Part shown: piece by piece, positions 11,377-21,502 of the stretch
How the letters are laid out: the number at the start of each line of letters is the position of its first letter
How positions within the stretch are numbered: the stretch's first letter is position 1
Source: Cognatiluteimonas sedimenti
GTDB taxonomy: Bacteria; Pseudomonadota; Gammaproteobacteria; Xanthomonadales; Xanthomonadaceae
DNA: 64,000 nt
Assembly: GCF_022808325.1 (NCBI RefSeq)
Contig: NZ_JALGCL010000001.1
Location: 601,780 to 665,779, forward strand
Direction of reading: 5' to 3'
The notes under the pieces: generated by a model
What the model was told of the DNA's origin: nothing
The model's database searches: none
The model's input: the letters and a program-made list of their open reading frames with translations, nothing else
Program-made: the position numbers and the translations under genes

Positions 11377-12743
11377 CAGCCCCCCGCGCTCCCTTCGGGC
11401 AGGATCGAGCGCCCGCGACCGATGCCGTAATAGGCCAGGCCCGCGGCCTCGACCTCGGCCGGGTCGTACAGGTTGCGGCCGTCGAACACCACGGCATCGC
11501 CCAGCGCGGCATGCAGGGCGGCGAAATCCGGGCTGCGGAACTGCTTCCATTCGGTCACCACGATCAGCGCATCGGCGCCTTCCAGCGCGGCGCCGGCGGA
11601 ATCGCACAGCACCAGGTCGGGACGCTCGCCGAACACGCGCGCGGCCTCGTGGCGCGCCTCCGGGTCGTACGCGCGCACCCTGGCGCCGGCGTCCCACAAC
11701 TGCTGCAGCAGCCGCCGGCTGGAGGCTTCGCGCATGTCGTCGGTATCCGGCTTGAATGCCAGCCCCCAGACCGCGAATGTCCTGCCACGCACGCCCTCGT
11801 CCTCGCCGGCGTCGTAGTGGCGCTGCACCAGTTCGAACAGGTGGCCCTTCTGCGCGTCGTTGACCGCCTCCACCGCGTTGAGCAGCCTGGCTTCGTAGTC
11901 GTGCTGCTGCGCGGTCTTCGCCAGCGCCTGCACGTCCTTGGGGAAGCAGGATCCGCCGTAACCCGCGCCGGGGTAGATGAAATGCCAGCCGATGCGCGGA
12001 TCCGAGCCGATGCCGTGGCGCACCATCTCGATGTCGGCACCGACCTTTTCCGCGATGTTGGCGATCTCGTTCATGAAGCTGATCTTCGTCGCCAGCATCG
12101 CGTTGGCCGCGTACTTGGTCAGCTCGGCCGAACGCACGTCCATCGCGACGATACGGTCGTGATTGCGGTTGAACGGCGCGTACAGGCGCCTGAGTTTTTC
12201 CACCGCGGCCGGATTGTCGGCGCCGATCACGATCCGGTCCGGGCGCATGCAGTCCTCGACCGCGGCGCCTTCCTTGAGGAATTCCGGGTTGGAGACCACG
12301 TCGAAGGCGATGTCGGCGCCGCGTTCGGCGAGCGTGGTCGCGATCGTGGTGCGGACCTTGTCGGCGGTGCCCACCGGCACGGTCGACTTGTCGACCACCA
12401 CCACCGGCCGCGCGAGGTGCTGGCCGATGGTGCGCGCCACCGCCAGCACGTATTGCAGGTCGGCGCTGCCGTCATCGTCCGGTGGCGTGCCCACGGCGAT
12501 GAACACGACATCGCCATGCGCGACCGCGCGTGCGGCGTCGGTGGTGAAATGCAGGCGGCCGGCGGCGTGGTTGGCCTTGACCATCGGCGCCAGCCCCGGC
12601 TCGTAGATCGGAACCACGCCGCGCGCGAGGCCATCGACCTTGGCCGCGTCGATGTCGACGCAGACCACGTCGTGCCCGACTTCGGCCAGGCAAGTACCCG
12701 TGACCAGGCCGACATAACCGGTACCGAAGATGGTGACGCGCAT
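11376..12743 (-). CDS. ugd: UDP-glucose 6-dehydrogenase
   Basis: Oxidises UDP-glucose to UDP-glucuronate with two NAD+, supplying precursors for exopolysaccharide and lipid A or LPS modification. The 455-residue cytosolic enzyme starts at ATG 12743 with the NAD-binding [16 protein letters not shown]. The catalytic cysteine is Cys266 in [11 protein letters not shown]. The linker helix and C-terminal UDP-binding domain ([18 protein letters not shown]) are complete. An in-frame extension to 12797 would run into the terminator of the preceding gene and is rejected. It is the first gene of a minus-strand run with slyX and DUF2058 and is insulated from the FKBP genes by a hairpin terminator. Confidence 0.95.
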   Translation of the reverse strand: MRVTIFGTGYVGLVTGTCLAEVGHDVVCVDIDAAKVDGLARGVVPIYEPGLAPMVKANHAAGRLHFTTDAARAVAHGDVVFIAVGTPPDDDGSADLQYVLAVARTIGQHLARPVVVVDKSTVPVGTADKVRTTIATTLAERGADIAFDVVSNPEFLKEGAAVEDCMRPDRIVIGADNPAAVEKLRRLYAPFNRNHDRIVAMDVRSAELTKYAANAMLATKISFMNEIANIAEKVGADIEMVRHGIGSDPRIGWHFIYPGAGYGGSCFPKDVQALAKTAQQHDYEARLLNAVEAVNDAQKGHLFELVQRHYDAGEDEGVRGRTFAVWGLAFKPDTDDMREASSRRLLQQLWDAGARVRAYDPEARHEAARVFGERPDLVLCDSAGAALEGADALIVVTEWKQFRSPDFAALHAALGDAVVFDGRNLYDPAEVEAAGLAYYGIGRGRSILPEGSAGG

Positions 12744-12774
12744 CCGAATCCCTTGTCCGTCGAATCGATCCCGC

Positions 12775-12811
12775 AAAAAAGACGACGCCGGCGGCACTAC
12801 GCCGCCGGCGC
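12775..12811 (-). terminator. Intrinsic terminator after the first FKBP gene
   Basis: A perfect 10-bp GC stem (12786-12795 with 12801-12810) has a 5-base loop and, on the minus strand, is followed after 5 bases by six T residues. It lies between the stop of the FKBP gene at 12828 and the ugd start at 12743. Confidence 0.85.
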
Positions 12812-12827
12812 CATGCCCGCGCGAAGT

Positions 12828-13616
12828 TTACTTCGCCGCTGGCTTCACGATGTCGAGCAGCTCGACCTCGAACACCAGCGTGGCGTTGGGCGGGATCGGG
12901 CCGCCCGGCGTGCCCTTGTCGCCGTAACCCAGCTTGGCCGGGATCCAGAACGTGTACTTGCTCCCGACCAGCATCAGCGCAATGCCTTCCTGCCAGCCCG
13001 GCACCACCTGCTGCAGCGGGATCTCCGCCGGGCCGCCATGGGTGGCCGAATCGTCGAACACCTTGCCGTCGAGCAGCGAACCCTTGTAGTTGACGCGGAC
13101 CGTGTCGGTCGGCTTCGGCCTGGCACCCTCGCCGGCCTTGACCACCTGGTACTGCAGGCCCGAATCGGTGGTCTTGACCCCGGGCTTCTTGGCGTTCTCG
13201 GCCAGGAACTTGTCCCCGGCCTCGGCGTTCTGCTTGGCGTCCGCAAGCATCTTGGCGATCTGCTTGGCCTGCATCTTCTCGCCGAAAGCCTGGCTGATCT
13301 TCTGCGCCTGCTCGTCGGTCAGCAGCAGCTTGTCGCCGGCCAGCGAGCTCTTGATGGCCCTGGAAATGACGTCGACATTGACTTCGTCCTTGACCGGATC
13401 GAGTTGCTTGCCCAGCGCCATGCCGATCATGTAGCTGACCTGTTCCTTGTCGGTGGCCAAGCCGGGGATCGTTTCGGCCGCCTTGTCGCCAGGCTTGGCC
13501 TCGGCGGCGGTATCGGCCTTGGCGGCCTTGTCGCCGGGCTTGTCGCAGCCGGCGGCGAACACCGCCAGCGTGGTCAGGCTGAGCACGGTCAGGGGGATAC
13601 GCAGGGAAGATCGCAT
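12828..13616 (-). CDS. FkpA/Mip-type FKBP peptidyl-prolyl isomerase, lipoprotein
   Basis: Periplasmic or outer-membrane-anchored prolyl isomerase and folding helper. The 262-residue product has a lipoprotein signal (LAVFAAGC) with lipidated Cys24. A lysine/alanine-rich linker follows, then the FkpA-type N-terminal dimerisation domain (ATDKEQVSYMIGMALGKQL onward) and a C-terminal FKBP domain with VRVNYKGSLLDGKVFDDS, VPGWQEGI and GGPIPPNATLVFEVELLDI. The start is ATG 13616, with GGAG 8 bases upstream; a GTG three codons earlier is possible. A second FKBP gene lies 106 bases upstream on the same strand, evidently a tandem paralogue. An intrinsic terminator follows. Confidence 0.93.
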   Translation of the reverse strand: MRSSLRIPLTVLSLTTLAVFAAGCDKPGDKAAKADTAAEAKPGDKAAETIPGLATDKEQVSYMIGMALGKQLDPVKDEVNVDVISRAIKSSLAGDKLLLTDEQAQKISQAFGEKMQAKQIAKMLADAKQNAEAGDKFLAENAKKPGVKTTDSGLQYQVVKAGEGARPKPTDTVRVNYKGSLLDGKVFDDSATHGGPAEIPLQQVVPGWQEGIALMLVGSKYTFWIPAKLGYGDKGTPGGPIPPNATLVFEVELLDIVKPAAK

Positions 13617-13722
13617 TCGCAGCACTCCATGGGGCGCGCCGATGGCCGGCGCTACTTCGGGGGAAAGATCACGTCACTCTGGGGGTCCGGCGCTGAACCG
13701 CGGGCGTCCGCCGCCCGGGGGC

Positions 13723-14673
13723 TCAGCGCAGTACCGCCATCAGCTCGACATCGAAGACAAGGGTGGCATTGGGCCCGATCGGACCGCCCGGAGTTCCCTT
13801 GGCGCCGTAGGCCAGCTCGCCCGGGATCCAGAACCGGTACTTGCCCCCGACCGGCATCAGCGCCACGCCCTCGGTCCAGCCGGGGATGACCTGGTCGAGC
13901 GCGAACTCGGCCGGCTGGCCGCGCTCGTAGGAACTGTCGAACACGGTGCCGTCCAGCAGCGTGCCGTGGTAATTGACCCGCACCCGATCGCTGGGCATCG
14001 GCCGTTCGCCGGCGCCCTGGCGCAGCACCATGTACTGCAGGCCCGAAGGGGTCGTGAACACGCCCTTGACCGCCTTGTTCTTCGCCAGGAAGGCGGCGCC
14101 CTCGGCCTTGTTCTTCCCGGCCAGCGCCTCGGCCTGCGCCTGCAGCTTGTCCTGGATGCGTTGCGAGAACGCGCTGCGCAGGGCATCGGCCTCGGCCTGG
14201 GGCAAAAGCGGCGTGCCGTTGGCGAGCACGGTGCGCACGCCCTGCGCGAACACGGCGAGGTCGATCTCGTCCTTGATCGGCGCCAGCGAGCGGCCCACGT
14301 CGGCGCCGACGAGGTAGCCGACCTGCTCCCTCGACACCTCCGGCGGCTTGCCGCCGGCCGGCGCCTTGCCGCTGCGCGCGGCGATGCGCTGCATCAGCGC
14401 TTGCGCAAGCGGCTGCACCTTTTCTTCCGCGATCAGCGGCTCGCCGCCATCGAAGGCGTTGCCCACGGCGCGCTGGAACGCCGCCATGTCCAGATCCGGC
14501 CCGGCCGGCGCGATCGACTTGCCCACGTCCATCCCGACCATGTAGCTGACCTTGTCGCGGTCGCTGCCCAGGGTCGTCTTGTCCTGCGCCATTGCGCTGG
14601 CAACCGCCCCGACCGCAAGCACCGCGGCCGCAGCCCACAGCAGCGCAGCGGAGCCGCGCACCAATGCCTTCAT
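13723..14673 (-). CDS. FKBP peptidyl-prolyl isomerase with duplicated FkpA N-terminal domain
   Basis: Predicted periplasmic prolyl isomerase/chaperone of 316 residues. A cleavable signal peptide ends near residue 28 (VASAMAQ). Unlike its neighbour it has two copies of the FkpA-type N domain. Copy 1 spans about 38-98 ([19 protein letters not shown]) and copy 2 about 114-174 ([19 protein letters not shown]). A long charged helix and an FKBP domain from about 225 to the end follow ([40 protein letters not shown]). Start ATG 14673 has AGGAG seven bases upstream. The family's N domain normally occurs once and makes the V-shaped dimer, so the duplication could build a pseudo-dimer within one chain or a larger cradle. 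Catalytic-pocket residues look conserved. Confidence 0.92.
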   Translation of the reverse strand: MKALVRGSAALLWAAAAVLAVGAVASAMAQDKTTLGSDRDKVSYMVGMDVGKSIAPAGPDLDMAAFQRAVGNAFDGGEPLIAEEKVQPLAQALMQRIAARSGKAPAGGKPPEVSREQVGYLVGADVGRSLAPIKDEIDLAVFAQGVRTVLANGTPLLPQAEADALRSAFSQRIQDKLQAQAEALAGKNKAEGAAFLAKNKAVKGVFTTPSGLQYMVLRQGAGERPMPSDRVRVNYHGTLLDGTVFDSSYERGQPAEFALDQVIPGWTEGVALMPVGGKYRFWIPGELAYGAKGTPGGPIGPNATLVFDVELMAVLR

Positions 14674-14965
14674 CCGGAAACTCCTGTGATGCGCTCCGGC
14701 AGCAGCCCGAGCGTGGGGAAATGCGCCGCATGGCGGCAACACCTATTGTCGCGATGCCGCGCGATGCCGGCAATGCCGCGCGCGGCGATGCCTTGTCCGC
14801 GCGTGGGGTGCATGACGCGGCGCCGGCTTCTCCGGCCAGACGGGAAATCGGGCGTGCGGACAGGCCCGGCGCCCCGGCTCGAGGACACAGGCCCTGGCGA
14901 GACGGACCGGCGGATCCGCCAAGTGCCCCTGCCCCCGCCTATGCCATCAGTTGGGTCCGGGGAAC

Positions 14966-14993
14966 TTGACGCGACGTGTTTAGGTGTTATAGT
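14966..14993 (+). promoter_or_regulatory. Sigma-70 promoter of the YtrA operon
   Basis: TTGACG at 14966-14971 and TATAGT at 14988-14993 are separated by 16 bases. This is the best sigma-70 match in the window and predicts a start near 15000 with a leader of about 30 bases before the ATG at 15032. The -10 box lies within the operator described next. Confidence 0.75.
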
Positions 14994-15006
14994 TGCATAC
15001 AACACC
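14983..15006. promoter_or_regulatory. YtrA-type operator GGTG-N16-CACC
   Basis: The inverted repeat GGTGTT (14983-14988) and AACACC (15001-15006), with further symmetric TA pairs inside, matches the GGTG-N16-CACC form reported for the Xanthomonas citri YtrA repressor. It covers the -10 box and the predicted start site, so binding of the operon's own GntR regulator would block initiation. Confidence 0.75.
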
Positions 15007-15031
15007 AGTTACCCAGAGCAGGACGTTCACC

Positions 15032-15331
15032 ATGAACCGCAAGCTCCAACACACCATGACGGCGCTGTCGGCCACCGCAACGGTCTTCACCATGCTGCTG
15101 CTGGCCGGCGGGCCGCCGCTGCCGGTGGCCCCGGCGCAGCCGGCGGCACTGCTGATGCTGTCGACCGGGGTCGCGGTCGGCGACCAGGCCACGCCGGTCG
15201 ATGCCAGCGCCGACGACGCCGCGGCCGATTCCGCCGGCAGCAGCCGCAGCAGCCACCTGCGCCGCACCCGTGCCGCGCTCGCGCTGCCCTATTTCTCCTT
15301 CGCGCAGGGCCTGCGCCGCCTCGGGAGCTGA
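15032..15331 (+). CDS. Small membrane-anchored or exported protein, first gene of the YtrA operon
   Basis: A 99-residue product with an N-terminal hydrophobic segment (TALSATATVFTMLLLAGGPPLPVAP, about residues 8-33) that may be a signal sequence or membrane anchor. An Asp/Ala/Ser-rich middle follows, then an arginine-containing C-terminus RTRAALALPYFSFAQGLRRLGS. Start ATG 15032 has AGGA eight bases upstream, and the stop is 3 bases before the regulator gene. I recognise no family. Position directly behind the YtrA operator means it is made under the same signal as the ABC transporter, so an accessory role in that envelope-stress response is plausible. Confidence 0.65.
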   Translation: MNRKLQHTMTALSATATVFTMLLLAGGPPLPVAPAQPAALLMLSTGVAVGDQATPVDASADDAAADSAGSSRSSHLRRTRAALALPYFSFAQGLRRLGS

Positions 15332-15334
15332 GCC

Positions 15335-15703
15335 ATGACCGCGATCCAGTGGAGCGACGGCGCTCCGATCTACCGCCAGCTCAAGGAGCGCGTCATCGCG
15401 ATGATGCTCGATGGCGTGCTCAAGCCCGGCGACGCCCTGCCCTCGGTGCGGCAAGTGGCGGCCGAGTACCAGCTCAACCCGATCACCGTCTCGCGCGCCT
15501 ACCAGGAACTGGCGGACGAGGCGCTCGTCGAAAAACGCAGGGGACTGGGGATGTACGTGACCGAAGAAGCAGCGAAGAAACTGCTCGCCAGCGAGCGCGA
15601 GCGCTTTTTGACCGAGGAATGGCCGATGGTGCTCGAGCGCATCCAGCGCCTGGGCCTGCGCGCCAACGAGCTGTTGAAGTCCGCCCAGGGAGGCACGCAA
15701 TGA
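15335..15703 (+). CDS. GntR-family transcriptional regulator, YtrA subfamily
   Basis: A 122-residue repressor with a GntR winged helix (IYRQLKERVIAMMLDGVLKPGDALPSVRQVA and NPITVSRAYQELADEALVEKRRGLGMYV, residues 12-76). The short helical C-terminal tail has no large ligand domain, which defines the YtrA subfamily. Members repress an adjoining ABC transporter operon and respond to cell-envelope-active compounds. Start ATG 15335 has GGGAG at 15323-15327. The stop overlaps the ATPase start (ATGA). A matching operator lies at the operon promoter, so autorepression is likely. Confidence 0.92.
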   Translation: MTAIQWSDGAPIYRQLKERVIAMMLDGVLKPGDALPSVRQVAAEYQLNPITVSRAYQELADEALVEKRRGLGMYVTEEAAKKLLASERERFLTEEWPMVLERIQRLGLRANELLKSAQGGTQ

Positions 15704-16578
15704 ACGTCGCCAGCAACAACGCCAGCGTCGTCCGCGCGCGCGGCCTGCGCAAGGCCTACAAGAACAAGCTCGCGCTCGACGGCGCCAGCTTCCAGATCCC
15801 GGCCGGTCGCATCGTCGGCCTGATCGGTCCCAACGGCGCCGGCAAGACCACTGCGCTCAAGGCGATCCTCGGCCTGATCCCGTTCGAGGGCGAGCTGAGC
15901 GTGCTCGGCCGCGATCCGCGCACCCAGCGCGACGAACTGATGAACGATGTCTGCTTCATCGCCGACGTCGCGGTGCTGCCGCGCTGGATCAAGGTCCGCG
16001 AGGCGATCGAGTTCGTCGCCGGCGTGCATCCGCGCTTCGACCGCGCGCGCTGCGAACGCTTCCTCGCCCATACCCAGCTGAAGCCCGAGTCGCGGGTGCG
16101 CGAACTGTCCAAGGGCATGATCGTGCAGCTGCACCTGGCGCTGGTGATGGCGATCGACGCCAGGCTTCTGGTACTCGACGAGCCGACCCTGGGCCTGGAC
16201 ATCCTCTACCGCAAGCAGTTCTACCAGCGCCTGCTGGAGGACTACTTCGACGAGGACAAGACCATCCTGATCACCACCCACCAGGTCGAGGAAGTCGAAC
16301 ACATCCTCACCGACGTGATGTTCATCCGCGACGGCAAGGTGGTGCTGGAGGCCGCCATGGACGCGGTCGGCGAGCGCTACGTCGAGGTGTTGGTCAACGC
16401 CGACAGCCTCGAGGCCGCCCGGGCGCTCAAGCCCATCGACGAGCGCGGGCTGCCGTTCGGCAAGACCGTGATGCTGTTCGACGGCGTGCCGCAGGCACGA
16501 CTGGCGAGCTTCGGCGAGACCCGTACCCCGGGCCTGGCCGACCTGTTCGTCGCAACGATGAAGGGAACCTACGCATGA
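15700..16578 (+). CDS. ABC transporter ATP-binding protein of the YtrA operon
   Basis: The 292-residue ATPase energises the adjoining ABC-2 permease. Walker A GPNGAGKT is at 43-50 and Walker B LLVLDEP ends at Asp160-Glu161, with the switch histidine in TTHQVEEVE. The signature motif is LSKGM (136-140) instead of LSGGQ. The Q-loop region FIADVAVLPRW lacks an obvious glutamine, as is often seen in YtrB-like ATPases. A C-terminal domain of about 70 residues follows the core. It overlaps its neighbours at both ends (ATGA at 15700 and 16575), so all three proteins are coupled. The substrate is unknown; efflux or removal of membrane-active agents is inferred from the regulator class. Confidence 0.92.
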   Translation: MNVASNNASVVRARGLRKAYKNKLALDGASFQIPAGRIVGLIGPNGAGKTTALKAILGLIPFEGELSVLGRDPRTQRDELMNDVCFIADVAVLPRWIKVREAIEFVAGVHPRFDRARCERFLAHTQLKPESRVRELSKGMIVQLHLALVMAIDARLLVLDEPTLGLDILYRKQFYQRLLEDYFDEDKTILITTHQVEEVEHILTDVMFIRDGKVVLEAAMDAVGERYVEVLVNADSLEAARALKPIDERGLPFGKTVMLFDGVPQARLASFGETRTPGLADLFVATMKGTYA

Positions 16579-17633
16579 ACGCAGTCATCGAATCCACCTC
16601 GCCTGCAGCGCGCGCGCCGGCTGCCACGCCGCACCCCACCCACAAGTTCAAGCTGCTGCTGCGACGTGAGTTCTGGGAGCACAAGGGCGGCTTCCTGTGG
16701 GCACCGCTCGTCGCCGGCGGCATTTCGCTGCTGCTCACGATCATGGCGATCGTGGTCGGCGAAGTCGCCGCACGCAGGGCACTGGCCGACGGCAAGTTCC
16801 AGGTCGACGGCGACGTCCGCATCAACGGCCTGGACATCGGCGCGCTGACCAGCAAGCTCGACGCCAGGCAGCTTCACGACCTCGGCAACGGCCTCGACAT
16901 CAGCATGCTGATGTCATCGGGCTGGCCCTTCATCGTGCTGGCATTCGTGGTGTTCTTCTATTGCCTCGGCGCGCTGTACGACGAGCGCAAGGACCGCAGC
17001 GTGCTGTTCTGGAAGTCCCTGCCCCTCTCCGATGCACAGACCGTGCTGTCCAAGGCCGCAAGTGCGCTGCTGGTGGCGCCCGCGCTCGCGGTCGCGGCGG
17101 GCCTGGCGACGATGCTCGGGTTCCTGCTGGTCATCAGCGTGGTCGTGGCGCTGCATGGCGGCAATCCGCTGACCCTGGTCTGGGGCACGGGCAATCCGTT
17201 CGCGATGGCCAGCAACCTGCTGGCGGGCATCCCGGTGTATGCGCTGTGGGCGCTGCCGACCGCCGGCTGGCTGCTGCTGTGCTCGGCATGGGCGAAGAGC
17301 AAGCCGTTCCTGTGGGCGATCATGCTGCCGGTCTTCAGCGGGATCTTCGTCAGCTGGTTCGACCTGATGAACGTGTTCAACCTGGAATCGGGCTGGTTCT
17401 GGAAGAACGTCGTCGCCCGACTGCTGGTCAGCGTGGTGCCCGGCAGCTGGATGGGGCACGTGGACCTGGATCGCCTGTCGGCCGATGGCGCCGACCGCGT
17501 CACCCAGGTCATCAGCCCGGCCACGACCTGGTCGATGCTGGCGACGCCGGAGTTGTGGATCGGCGCGGCCGCCGGCGCGGCGATGATCTTCGCCGCCATC
17601 CAGTTGCGCCGCCGCCGCGAACTGGCCGATTGA
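16575..17633 (+). CDS. ABC-2 type permease of the YtrA operon
   Basis: A 352-residue inner-membrane permease that partners the preceding ATPase. After a short cytoplasmic N-terminus (KFKLLLRREFWEHKGGFLWAP) come about six hydrophobic helices, with a periplasmic loop after the first (about residues 65-110, ARRALADGKFQVDGDVRINGLD). The family sequence YDERKDRSVLFWKSLPLSD follows helix 2, as in many ABC-2 permeases. The C-terminus is cytoplasmic and arginine-rich (RRRRELAD). It is the last gene tightly coupled to the YtrA core. A GC-rich hairpin (17650-17669) lies in the 91-base gap before the lipoprotein gene. Confidence 0.9.
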   Translation: MNAVIESTSPAARAPAATPHPTHKFKLLLRREFWEHKGGFLWAPLVAGGISLLLTIMAIVVGEVAARRALADGKFQVDGDVRINGLDIGALTSKLDARQLHDLGNGLDISMLMSSGWPFIVLAFVVFFYCLGALYDERKDRSVLFWKSLPLSDAQTVLSKAASALLVAPALAVAAGLATMLGFLLVISVVVALHGGNPLTLVWGTGNPFAMASNLLAGIPVYALWALPTAGWLLLCSAWAKSKPFLWAIMLPVFSGIFVSWFDLMNVFNLESGWFWKNVVARLLVSVVPGSWMGHVDLDRLSADGADRVTQVISPATTWSMLATPELWIGAAAGAAMIFAAIQLRRRRELAD

Positions 17634-17649
17634 TCCACGGCCGCAACAC

Positions 17650-17669
17650 CGCCCCGGTCCGCCGGGGCG
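17650..17669 (+). other. GC-rich hairpin after the ABC permease gene
   Basis: CGCCCCGG and CCGGGGCG form a perfect 8-bp stem around TCCG. No T tract follows, so it is not a standard intrinsic terminator. It may protect the 3' end of the upstream mRNA or lower expression of the lipoprotein gene. Confidence 0.4.
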
Positions 17670-17724
17670 GGTTGCCGCAAGACCGCGCCGATTCCACCCT
17701 CCCCGCATTGCAACGGACCACGAC

Positions 17725-18417
17725 ATGAACATCCTCCGCAACGGCACCCTCGTCCTGATACTCGCCGGCCTGCCGCTGGTGGCCGCCTGCGGCCGGCAGC
17801 CGCTGCCGGCGACCGACCCAGGCAAGGAGACAACAGCGGCCGGGCCCGAGACCAGCAAGCCGCAGACGATGATCGGCAAGACCGTCGCCAGGGAAATCGA
17901 CAAGGCCCGCAAGGAGCTGGCGACCGGCAACATCAGCCTCAACGGCCACGACGTCACCATCAACGGCCGCGATTACGCACGCACCGACGACGACACCCGG
18001 CCGAAGGCGGAGATCACGCCGGCGGGTGACCTGCTGCTCGACGGCAAGGCTGTGGCGGTAAGCCCGCAACAGCGCGCGATGCTGCTGCAGTACCGCGAAC
18101 AGATCATCGCCATCGCCGATGCCGGCATGACCCTGGGCAGCAAGGGCGCCGAACTCGCCGGCAAGGCCATTGGCGAAAGCCTGGGCGCGCTGTTCAGCGG
18201 CGACACCGATGCGATCGAAAAACGCGTCGAAGCCGAAGCCGCCAAGATCGAGGCCGAAGCCAAGCTGCTGTGCAGGCAACTGCCGCCGATGCTGGAGACG
18301 CAACAGCAACTCGCGGCGTCGCTGCCGCAGTTCAAGCCCTATGCAACGCTGACCCGGGAAGATGTCGACGACTGCGCCAGGGACATGGACCGCAAGGGCG
18401 CCTGGTCCACCCGGTAG
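17725..18417 (+). CDS. DUF2884 (YggN-like) lipoprotein
   Basis: A 230-residue exported lipoprotein with lipobox LVAAC (Cys22). The conserved DUF2884 core covers about 70-160: GRDYARTDDDTRPKAEITPAGDLLLDGKAVAVSPQQR, followed by the amphipathic helix region IADAGMTLGSKGAELAGKAIGESLGALF. The C-terminal third is charged coiled coil (AEAAKIEAEAKLLCRQLPPMLETQQ). It follows the ABC permease by 91 bases on the same strand and could be read from the YtrA promoter. It converges on fumC with only 6 bases between stops. Function is unknown; a periplasmic role tied to envelope stress is inferred from location only. Confidence 0.85.
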   Translation: MNILRNGTLVLILAGLPLVAACGRQPLPATDPGKETTAAGPETSKPQTMIGKTVAREIDKARKELATGNISLNGHDVTINGRDYARTDDDTRPKAEITPAGDLLLDGKAVAVSPQQRAMLLQYREQIIAIADAGMTLGSKGAELAGKAIGESLGALFSGDTDAIEKRVEAEAAKIEAEAKLLCRQLPPMLETQQQLAASLPQFKPYATLTREDVDDCARDMDRKGAWSTR

Positions 18418-18423
18418 GATTCG

Positions 18424-19836
18424 TCAGCCGCCATGGATCCCGCCGCGGGTCAACGCTGCGGGATCCAGCAGTTTCTCCAGTTCCGCCGCCGGCAGTCCGC
18501 TGTCCTCCAAGGCCACCTCGAACACCGGCCGGCCTTCCCTGTACGCACGCTTGGCGATGGCCGCGGCCTTCTCGTAGCCGATGATCGGGTTGAGCGCGGT
18601 CACCAGGATCGGGTTGCGCGCGAGCGCGACGGCGACGTGGTCGCCGCGCACCTTCAGGCCGACGATCGACTTGTCGGCCAGCAGCCGCATCGCGCTGGCC
18701 AGCAGGCCGATCGAGTCGAGCAGGTCGGCGGCGATCAGCGGCAGCATCACGTTGAGCTGGAAGTTGCCGGAAGCGCCGGCGACGGTGATCGCCGCGTGGT
18801 GTCCCATCACCTGGGCGCAGACCATGCAGGCGGCCTCCGGGATCACCGGATTGACCTTGCCGGGCATGATCGACGAGCCCGGCTGCAAGGCCGGCAGTTC
18901 GATTTCACCGAGGCCGGCCAACGGCCCGGAATTCATCCAGCGCAGGTCGTTGGCGATCTTCATCAGCGCCACGGCCAGCGCGTTGAGCTGGCCGGACAGC
19001 TCGACCGCATCGTCCTGCGACGCCAGTCCTTCGAACTTGTTTGCGGCCGGTTCGAAGCGCGTGCCGGCCAGCGCCGACAGCGCCTTCGCCATCGCCTTGC
19101 CGAAGCGCGGGTCGGCATTGATGCCGGTGCCGATCGCGGTGCCGCCGATCGGCAGCCGCCGCAGGCGCTTGAGCGCGTCCTCGATCCGCGCCTGCGCGGA
19201 CGACAGCTGCGCCGCCCAAGCGCCGAATTCCTGGCCGAAGGTCAGGGGCATCGCATCCATCAGGTGGGTGCGGCCGGTCTTGTTGGCCTTGCCGAGCGCG
19301 CGCGCGCGGCGTTCGATCGTGGCCCGCAGGTGCCTGAGCGCCGGCAGCAGGTCCTCGACCGTCGCCAGTTGCGCGCTGACCCGGATCGCGGTCGGGATCA
19401 CGTCGTTGGAACTCTGGCCGAGGTTGACGTCGTCGTTGGGATGGACCCTGCCGGTCCTGGAGCCGGCCTTGCCCGCGCGCGAGGCCAGCGTCGCCACCAC
19501 CTCGTTGGCATTCATGTTGCTCGAGGTACCGGAGCCGGTCTGGTAGATGTCGATCGGGAAATGCGCATCATGCGCGCCGGCCGCCACTTCCAGCGCGGCC
19601 TTGCGGATCGCGGCCGCGCGCGACTTCGGCAGCAGCCCGAGGCTGGCATTGACCTCGGCCGCGGCGGCCTTGACCAGCCCCAGCGCACGGATGAAAGCGC
19701 GCGGAAGGGGCCGCCCCGAGATCGGGAAGTTGTCCACCGCGCGCTGCGTCTGCGCGCCCCACAATGCGTCGGCAGGCACGCGTAGTTCGCCCATGCTGTC
19801 GTGCTCGAGGCGGTAGCGTGTATCGGCATTGGCCAT
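18424..19836 (-). CDS. fumC: Class II fumarate hydratase
   Basis: Converts fumarate and malate in the TCA cycle. This is the iron-independent tetrameric enzyme, 470 residues. Family motifs include TGSGTSSNMNANEV, SSNDVIPTA, the substrate region GRTHLMDAMPLTFGQE, and the fumarate-lyase signature GSSIMPGKVN starting at Gly320 with the catalytic serine at 321. Start ATG 19836 has a GGGGG ribosome-binding site. It is head-to-head with purB, a member of the same enzyme superfamily; whether they are linked by more than chance is unclear. All active-site regions are intact. Confidence 0.96.
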   Translation of the reverse strand: MANADTRYRLEHDSMGELRVPADALWGAQTQRAVDNFPISGRPLPRAFIRALGLVKAAAAEVNASLGLLPKSRAAAIRKAALEVAAGAHDAHFPIDIYQTGSGTSSNMNANEVVATLASRAGKAGSRTGRVHPNDDVNLGQSSNDVIPTAIRVSAQLATVEDLLPALRHLRATIERRARALGKANKTGRTHLMDAMPLTFGQEFGAWAAQLSSAQARIEDALKRLRRLPIGGTAIGTGINADPRFGKAMAKALSALAGTRFEPAANKFEGLASQDDAVELSGQLNALAVALMKIANDLRWMNSGPLAGLGEIELPALQPGSSIMPGKVNPVIPEAACMVCAQVMGHHAAITVAGASGNFQLNVMLPLIAADLLDSIGLLASAMRLLADKSIVGLKVRGDHVAVALARNPILVTALNPIIGYEKAAAIAKRAYREGRPVFEVALEDSGLPAAELEKLLDPAALTRGGIHGG

Positions 19837-19987
19837 GGCAACCCCCGGAATTGCGAAATCGTCGATCCGCCGTCCTGCTGGCTGCGGGCGACGGCAAGGT
19901 TGGCCCGGACGTGGAAAGCCAGTGGAGTCCCGTCTTCCCGTAAGCGAGGCATGGCCAACGCCCGGAGGATAACCCTCCAGCGTTTAG

Positions 19988-21385
<1,398 letters not shown>

Positions 21386-21502
21386 GCCTGCGCCGGCGCC
21401 GGCCTTGATCCCGTTTTCAGGACGGCGTCGCTACAGTCCCCGCGGACGAACCTGCGACACGTGATCCCCGCGGGCCTTGCGCCCCGACCACCGGGAGCCT
21501 GG

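Larger units (their letters stand above)
14674..15031. other. Intergenic region between FKBP gene and YtrA operon
   Basis: This divergent 358-base spacer holds the start region of the FKBP gene on the left and the promoter and operator of the YtrA operon at its right end. Nothing recognisable is seen in 14700-14960. Confidence 0.6.
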
